NCBI GenBank assembly: GCA_903821255.1
Contig: CAIJKT010000049.1
Location: 1 to 19,496, forward strand
Source of the DNA: an uncultured Lentisphaeria bacterium
GTDB taxonomy: Bacteria; Verrucomicrobiota; Lentisphaeria; Victivallales; Victivallaceae
DNA length: 19,496 nt
Reading direction: 5' to 3'
The stretch's first letter is position 1. Each line of letters opens with the position of its first letter. A program made the translations under genes and the position numbers. Below are positions 14,913-19,496 of the stretch, piece by piece. Below the pieces are notes generated by a model that was given only the letters and a program-made list of their open reading frames with translations, was not told the origin of the DNA and searched no databases.

Positions 14913-15974
14913 TTATTTAAAAGACGGCGCTTTCCCCGTCGTATCCCTTAATATCAGATCCAGTGGCTTGCATTGTTCTCGCAGCAAATCTTTCACCTCG
15001 GCAAGACTTTTTCTGTTCTCAAGCAGACTGATCAACAAATCAGCCGCAATATAGCCGCTTTCATACGATTTTTGATTCACCGCTGTTATCGGCTGGGAAT
15101 TCCACTCGCATAATGCGGAATCACATCCGGAAATAATACTTATCTCTCCTGGGCAGTTTTGCGAAGTACGGTTGATTTCCGCAAGAAAACCGGAACATGA
15201 CTGATCATTCCCGCAAAATGCAGTATAACGTTCCCCGGCAGGCTGCTTTAACCATTCTTCAGCAATGCCTCTGCCATTTTCGAATTCATTGTCCCCGTTC
15301 ACCAACTGATACTGCAAAGAAAAATCTTTTATGGCCAATGAATCATTGAATTTCTTAAAAGCTGCCGTATAAGTTTTTTTTGAAATCTCATAATAATAAC
15401 TGAAACACACTTTGCGGTGGTTCAAGCCATAAAGATATTCCATTATCCTGACATAAGTTGATATGTAGTCTTGTTTAAAACATAGAACATTATCATTGAA
15501 AAGCCACCCGAAAACGATATATGGAATATTTAACGGCTCGATAAGTTTTAATACCGCTTCGTCAATTGCCCCGGCGATCACAAGACCGTCAATACTGCGC
15601 CTGCGCAGTTTTTCCGGCATCACAAAGTCTTTGATCGTTGAAAGATCATAAGTGGAAACCACCATCTGATAGCCTTGCGCTTTACAGGCTTCGCCGACGC
15701 CGGATTCGATAGTACTGAAATAGCTGTTGGATAAACCCAATGTAACCTTGGAAGAAACCAGAAATCCGATTTGATAAGTGCGTCTAGTGGACAGTGCCCG
15801 CGCCGAATCCTGAGGAATATAATTATGCTTTTCAATTATCTGGCGCACTTTTTCAAAAGTCCTCTGGCTGACCCGCAACTTCGGATTGTTGTTAATGACT
15901 TCCGAAACAGTTGACTTCGCAACCCCGGCCATCGCGGCAATATCTTTAATCGTTAATTTTTTTTCTGATATCAT
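14913..15974 (-). CDS. LacI family transcriptional regulator
   Basis: The 353-residue protein has an N-terminal helix-turn-helix (about 7-28: LTIKDIAAMAGVAKSTVSEV), a hinge helix (DSARALSTRR, 56-65) and a periplasmic-binding-protein-like effector domain starting QIGFLVSSKV. LacI members bind palindromes with a central CG and usually respond to a sugar. It is the first gene of the cluster with a prepilin-like protein, a GH42-like protein and an M55 peptidase, suggesting it controls them and itself. Its promoter contains a perfect LacI-type palindrome. The effector cannot be named from sequence. The ribosome site before the ATG is weak. Confidence 0.93.
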   Translation of the reverse strand: MISEKKLTIKDIAAMAGVAKSTVSEVINNNPKLRVSQRTFEKVRQIIEKHNYIPQDSARALSTRRTYQIGFLVSSKVTLGLSNSYFSTIESGVGEACKAQGYQMVVSTYDLSTIKDFVMPEKLRRRSIDGLVIAGAIDEAVLKLIEPLNIPYIVFGWLFNDNVLCFKQDYISTYVRIMEYLYGLNHRKVCFSYYYEISKKTYTAAFKKFNDSLAIKDFSLQYQLVNGDNEFENGRGIAEEWLKQPAGERYTAFCGNDQSCSGFLAEINRTSQNCPGEISIISGCDSALCEWNSQPITAVNQKSYESGYIAADLLISLLENRKSLAEVKDLLREQCKPLDLILRDTTGKAPSFK

Positions 15975-16010
15975 TTAGCACAATCTCGTTTAATTAAGTT
16001 ATCGAACCAG

Positions 16011-16018
16011 TACCGGTA
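16011..16018. promoter_or_regulatory. Possible second LacI half-strength operator, TACCGGTA
   Basis: This 8-base palindrome shares the ACCGGT core with the main operator and lies 27 bases from it, centre to centre, close to the expected transcription start. Flanking bases diverge (7 of 12 match the main site). A GAACC half-site lies at 16004-16008. It may be an auxiliary site for looping or blocking. Confidence 0.35.
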
Positions 16019-16021
16019 TAT

Positions 16022-16050
16022 CTTATATTATAAATCGAACCGGTTCGCAA
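16022..16050 (-). promoter_or_regulatory. Promoter of the lacI cluster
   Basis: On the minus strand TTGCGA (plus 16045-16050) and TATAAG (plus 16022-16027) are 17 bases apart, four-of-six and five-of-six matches. Transcription would start near 16015, giving a leader of about 40 bases. The main LacI palindrome overlaps the -35 box. Confidence 0.6.
16036..16047. promoter_or_regulatory. LacI-type operator CGAACCGGTTCG
   Basis: A perfect 12-base palindrome with a central CG, the hallmark of LacI-family sites, overlaps the -35 box and spacer of the promoter for the adjacent lacI gene. This placement implies negative autoregulation of the cluster. No further copy was seen upstream of the other genes in the window. 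Confidence 0.7.
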
Positions 16051-16148
16051 AGCAACCAATCTTCTCACTAATTATTTGAAAAATATATTTTCTTTCCGGC
16101 TGAAAACACACTTCCGCAAACCAATCCCGTGAAACCTCCGGAATTAAA

Positions 16149-17354
16149 CTATTTTTGTGCGGCAAAGTAGGCCGTCAGCTTCCCGGCGATAAATTCATGT
16201 CCCTGGTTGTTCGGGTGCGCCATATCGCCAAAGTACGCAGACATGCCCTTGGACCCGAGCGCTTTGAAATCGGCGGGGAGGTCATACATGGCGATATTGC
16301 GCTCACCGGCCAGGGCGCGAATGGCGTCGGCATAGTCATCCATCATCGTGAATCGCGCCGCCTGCCCCGGCATGGTGGGCAGCAGCAGAAAAGCGGTGCT
16401 GCCGCCGGTCAGCGAGTTTACCCGGTCAATATATTCGGAAACAGATGCCCGGAAAAATTCAACCGGGAGCCCTGAACTTTTATCATTATAGCCGATATGC
16501 AGCGTTACCAGATCAGGCTTTTCGTCCAGAAAATCGCGTTCCGCCCATGTCCGCAGATTAAAACTGCCGGCGCCCCCGACGGCAATGGTTTTGACGCTGA
16601 TTTTATCATTACCGTAAATTTTGCGCAGTTCCGCCTGCAATTTAACGCCATAGCGGTTGGCGTCGGGAGCGGTAACGTTGGTTCCGGCGGTAATCGAATC
16701 GCCGGAGCAGAAGATAGTTACCGGCCGACCCGATTTCATTTTGGCAGTTACCTCGGAAAGTTGACGCGGCGGATATTTTGCGATTGTTTTGGGCTGGGCT
16801 TTTTCGACCAGTTTCAAGTCATCCACCAGATATGAAAACGTCGGGATGTTCCTGTTACAGGGTCCGAGGTTCCAGCCGTCGCCGAAAGTAACGGTGTCAA
16901 TTCCGACCGGGGTCAGCGCTCCATGCGCCCCGATCTTTTTGCCGCCCAGAATGGAAGCCGGCAGAAAATCGTCCCACGCCAGCGTAACGGTTTGCCAGTC
17001 TGTTCCTTTGATTTGAAAATAGCAGGTGTAGTTCCACCAGCCTCCCCCGCCGTTTACGCTCACCGAATCCCATGAATTGGAACCGTCGCCTTTTACCCGG
17101 AAGGACAAACCCTGATAGCCGGCCAGTGCGTAACGTTCGTCCATCGAAAACTTCCATGTCCTGGTTGCGATGCCCGGAGCGGTCAGTTTCATGATTTTAT
17201 TGCCGTTGCCATCGCAGGATTCAATTTTGCCGGAACGGGTCTGTTTCCATGCGGACAGATTGTCGAACGTGTCCAGAACCAGGTCATCCGCTTCCATTTT
17301 GGAGCCGGCCATTATGATAATTGTCAGTACTGCCGCCTGTTTTACATATTTCAT
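16149..17354 (-). CDS. Secreted CBM-like domain plus SGNH/GDSL hydrolase
   Basis: Using the ATG at 17354, the 401-residue protein has a signal sequence (MKYVKQAAVLTIIIMAG), an N-terminal jelly-roll domain like carbohydrate-binding CBM11/CIA30 modules (about 25-170, DTFDN...LSFRVKGDGSNSWDSVSV), and a C-terminal SGNH hydrolase. The hydrolase shows GDSIT (S220), VGGAGS, HIGYND and DMAHPN (D377, H380), so the Ser-His-Asp/Asn set is complete. Such enzymes usually remove acetyl or other esters from polysaccharides. Upstream in-frame ATGs at 17408 and 17369 exist, but they lack properly placed ribosome sites; GGAG nine bases before 17354 fits best. It follows a prepilin-like gene, probably in one operon. 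Substrate unknown. Confidence 0.88.
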   Translation of the reverse strand: MKYVKQAAVLTIIIMAGSKMEADDLVLDTFDNLSAWKQTRSGKIESCDGNGNKIMKLTAPGIATRTWKFSMDERYALAGYQGLSFRVKGDGSNSWDSVSVNGGGGWWNYTCYFQIKGTDWQTVTLAWDDFLPASILGGKKIGAHGALTPVGIDTVTFGDGWNLGPCNRNIPTFSYLVDDLKLVEKAQPKTIAKYPPRQLSEVTAKMKSGRPVTIFCSGDSITAGTNVTAPDANRYGVKLQAELRKIYGNDKISVKTIAVGGAGSFNLRTWAERDFLDEKPDLVTLHIGYNDKSSGLPVEFFRASVSEYIDRVNSLTGGSTAFLLLPTMPGQAARFTMMDDYADAIRALAGERNIAMYDLPADFKALGSKGMSAYFGDMAHPNNQGHEFIAGKLTAYFAAQK

Positions 17355-17420
17355 TCTATTCTTCTCCATTCCTGAAGTTTGCCTGTTTTTTATAAATCTT
17401 TCCACCAAACCGCAGCCTGT

Positions 17421-18071
17421 TCACAGGGTTCCCCTGCCATACCAGAACAAGGTAAAAGTAGACCCCCATCCAATATAGTCCGCCGATAGATTCTGATACG
17501 CCGCCCGCGTGTTAATATTACGGGCATGTCCATCGACAAATGATACATTCATGCCTCCGTTATGCCGGAATATCAAGTTAGTTGATCCGCCGTATAATGT
17601 TCCGGCTTTGCCATCCAGCGTAAAAACACAAGATGCCGGCTTGGGAATGTTTGCCAGTTTTTTCAAATACCAGGTTGCAACAGTCGGATGCTGCACATTG
17701 GCGATATGCTCATTTTTGCCATATCCGTAAATCCCGTTTGAATTCACTCCGTCCACCTGGGACGGACAGCGGAAAACTTTCATGGTTGCAGGTGTATATG
17801 CGCTATTTCTTGCGCTTACATACGGCAGCAGATCTACATAAAGCGAACTGGCTCCTGTGTTTAATAGATATTCCCGATAATCATTGACATACATGCCGAG
17901 AGCCAGCGCCAGTTGTTTTTGATTGGAAAGGCAGTTGTTAATTTTAGCTTTTTCCCGTGCCGCGCTCAACGACGGCAGCAGCATTGAGGCCAGGATTGCA
18001 ATGATTGCAATCGTGACCAGGAGTTCAATGAGCGTAAATTCCGATTTAGGATTAATTGATTTCATCTTCAT
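17421..18071 (-). CDS. Prepilin-type N-terminal methylation protein (pseudopilin/DUF1559-like) B
   Basis: The 216-residue protein has an 11-residue leader followed by [17 protein letters not shown], nearly identical to protein A (F12 = +1, glutamate at +5). The residue before the expected cut is glutamate, which classical prepilin peptidases do not favour. The C-terminus has a textbook H170-x9-D180-G181 motif ([13 protein letters not shown]). Beyond the helix the two prepilin-like proteins differ strongly in length and sequence. The gene lies 15 bases after a GATase-like gene and upstream of the CBM/SGNH gene. A G-rich site (AAGGGGGCG) precedes the ATG; a second ATG two codons later is possible. 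Confidence 0.87.
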   Translation of the reverse strand: MKMKSINPKSEFTLIELLVTIAIIAILASMLLPSLSAAREKAKINNCLSNQKQLALALGMYVNDYREYLLNTGASSLYVDLLPYVSARNSAYTPATMKVFRCPSQVDGVNSNGIYGYGKNEHIANVQHPTVATWYLKKLANIPKPASCVFTLDGKAGTLYGGSTNLIFRHNGGMNVSFVDGHARNINTRAAYQNLSADYIGWGSTFTLFWYGRGTL

Positions 18072-18086
18072 CGCCCCCTTTTTTAT

Positions 18087-19496
18087 TTATTTCCGGGATT
18101 TACTGGTCAAACCGTTAATGATATCGATCAGTAACAGTTGCTCACCTTCAGGAATCTCGTTTGAGGACTGCTCGAATATCGTTGTTGTTGTGCTGAATTG
18201 TCCGGGCAGAGTGCCGAGCATAACCACCATCCCCTTTCCATATCTGCCGGCGATTGCGACCGGACGCCCTTTAACATCCCGAACGAGCACCTGAGAATCC
18301 TTGCCGGGTTCAAGAATAAAATAATCAAACTGGAAGCCGGGAATAAATTTTTTTGCCCCGGACCTGGCCGAGAATCCGGTATCCGGAACTATCGTCATCT
18401 CAACGCTGTCTTTGCTCTGGTTAATCGTGTTTTTCTGTTTTCTTACCGCGATCCCCCAAAAAATGTCTTTTGCTGATTCCGGAACCTGTGCATGAGTAAG
18501 GATAAGCCTGCCGCCGTTCTTCACCCAGCCGTCAAGATTTAAACGAACCTGTTCGAAAAATACCGGCGATTTGACCTGGGGAATTATCAGCAGATCGCAA
18601 AGCGCAAATGCGTCTTTGCTCAAGCGCGGCAGAATGAACGGATTGGCTCCAGACTGATTGTTGATCGCGGCAAGTATCTTTTCCGAACCGTACCCGTTAT
18701 AGTATATTCCAATTTTTGCGCCGGCGGCCGCAGGCACCTTGATTACAACTTCCGGATTTTCCTGAAGACTGTCCTGTGAAAGCCCTTTAAATGATTGATC
18801 CGGCGGGAAAATGCCTTTGAATTCGACCATTTTCTCCGCAGGCCCGAATGCCAGCACGCATGGCTCATTCTTCTCCCGGATAGCAATTCCCACCGGCTGA
18901 ACAAAACGAGTCGCGGGTCCGGCGGCCAGGATTTGCCCGGTGAGAATATTCCGCAATTCATAATTACCGGCCTTGTCCGCCAGAGCCGGATCAATCGTAA
19001 GCATGGTCCGGCCATTGCCGCGCAATGTCATGCAGACCATTCCGTCCTTTTTTACCGTTTCCGCAAAGTAAATACCGTCGTGTCCGTTAAGCCGCAGGGG
19101 GGGACTGACAATGCCGGAAATAATGGCAGCCAGATAGTCTTCCGACTCTTCAGTAATGTTCACCGTGGAAAACCAGGCATTGCCATAGCGGTAAAGTATC
19201 GGAGCTCCGCTGGCTCGATCAACGGCTGCCGCTTTGGCTCCGGCCGGTTTGACCGATAATATGCGACCGGCCTGGAATTGGTTCAGTTGAACTGCCGGGT
19301 TTGAACTGATTTCCGGACGAATGGAGCGCGAACTGCCGGAATCAACGATTTGCAGGCCGCATAATCTGGCCGTAAGATCGGATTGCCCAGTAAGGTCGCG
19401 CGGCCCGCTTGACAGCGGAGTCGCAAGCACAAAAATTTTACCGCCGCCAGCCAGGTATTTTTCCAATGCCCGCGCCTGTTCTCCGGAAAGTCCTTC
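18087..19496 (-). CDS. C-terminal part of a protein with GATase-like domains (5' end outside window)
   Basis: The frame is open to the right window edge (first residues EGLSGEQARALEKYLAGGGK), so at least 470 residues are present and the true start lies beyond. An N-terminal segment matches the 'L..EQ...L..Y...GGKIFVLA' strand-helix pattern of glutamine-amidotransferase-like Rossmann domains found in beta-galactosidase and related secreted proteins. A second similar segment occurs near the C-terminus (KIGIYYNGYGSEKI, CDLLIIPQVKSPVFFEQV, GWVKNGGRLILTHA). The middle looks like beta-sandwich sequence. No catalytic residues are recognised. It may be the tail of a large glycosidase-type protein like the GH42-like gene here. 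It heads the cluster with prepilin B and the SGNH protein. Confidence 0.6.
   Translation of the reverse strand, partial: EGLSGEQARALEKYLAGGGKIFVLATPLSSGPRDLTGQSDLTARLCGLQIVDSGSSRSIRPEISSNPAVQLNQFQAGRILSVKPAGAKAAAVDRASGAPILYRYGNAWFSTVNITEESEDYLAAIISGIVSPPLRLNGHDGIYFAETVKKDGMVCMTLRGNGRTMLTIDPALADKAGNYELRNILTGQILAAGPATRFVQPVGIAIREKNEPCVLAFGPAEKMVEFKGIFPPDQSFKGLSQDSLQENPEVVIKVPAAAGAKIGIYYNGYGSEKILAAINNQSGANPFILPRLSKDAFALCDLLIIPQVKSPVFFEQVRLNLDGWVKNGGRLILTHAQVPESAKDIFWGIAVRKQKNTINQSKDSVEMTIVPDTGFSARSGAKKFIPGFQFDYFILEPGKDSQVLVRDVKGRPVAIAGRYGKGMVVMLGTLPGQFSTTTTIFEQSSNEIPEGEQLLLIDIINGLTSKSRK

Noticed and set aside
16078..16092. AT-only near-palindrome GAAAAATATATTTTC after the SGNH gene, considered as a terminator
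   Set aside because: No GC pairs in the stem and a very weak hairpin; cannot be supported as an intrinsic terminator.

Overview
The window looks like a chromosomal segment of an anaerobic, Gram-negative, polysaccharide-degrading bacterium, most probably of the Planctomycetota-Verrucomicrobiota-Chlamydiota group and Lentisphaerota/Victivallis-like. This is inferred from gene content only. Pointers are two proteins with prepilin-type N-termini (one with a clear H-x9-DG C-terminal motif) lying beside secreted carbohydrate-active proteins, a LacI regulator, a NuoE/HndA-type hydrogenase or dehydrogenase subunit, and a stand-alone rpsD. No RNA gene, CRISPR array, insertion sequence or phage gene was seen.

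Left part (1-5935). A leftward operon begins at a good promoter (831-859). It encodes a NuoE/HndA-like [2Fe-2S] protein and the start of a second thioredoxin-like ferredoxin or NuoF/HydB-type subunit that runs off the window; the two genes overlap by 11 bases. A gene-poor 690-base stretch follows, containing a degenerate 9-base tandem repeat. Then come comM/yifB (rightward), a leftward pair made of a DUF1343/NamZ-like exo-N-acetylmuramidase and a family 2 glycosyltransferase, and a divergent single-gene rpsD with a strong intrinsic terminator.

Middle (5936-10548). A two-gene leftward efflux operon encodes a lipoprotein membrane-fusion protein and an MdtB/MdtC-like RND pump. Its promoter (TTGAAG-17-TATATT) is embedded in a perfect 10+10 inverted repeat, a convincing repressor operator. 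No outer-membrane channel or regulator gene is present.

Right part (10549-19496). Two leftward clusters follow. In the first, a LacI-family regulator (whose promoter carries a perfect 12-base LacI-type palindrome, CGAACCGGTTCG) is followed by a prepilin-like protein, a large secreted GH42-like protein and an M55 D-aminopeptidase. In the second, the C-terminal part of a protein with GATase-like folds is followed by a prepilin-like protein and a secreted protein with a CBM-like domain plus an SGNH hydrolase. The pattern 'prepilin-like gene directly upstream of a secreted carbohydrate-active gene' occurs twice in 8 kb. It is the most interesting architectural signal here: it suggests polysaccharide-utilisation cassettes in which each exported enzyme is paired with its own pseudopilin-like surface protein. 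Neither prepilin-like protein has the usual glycine before the predicted cleavage site.
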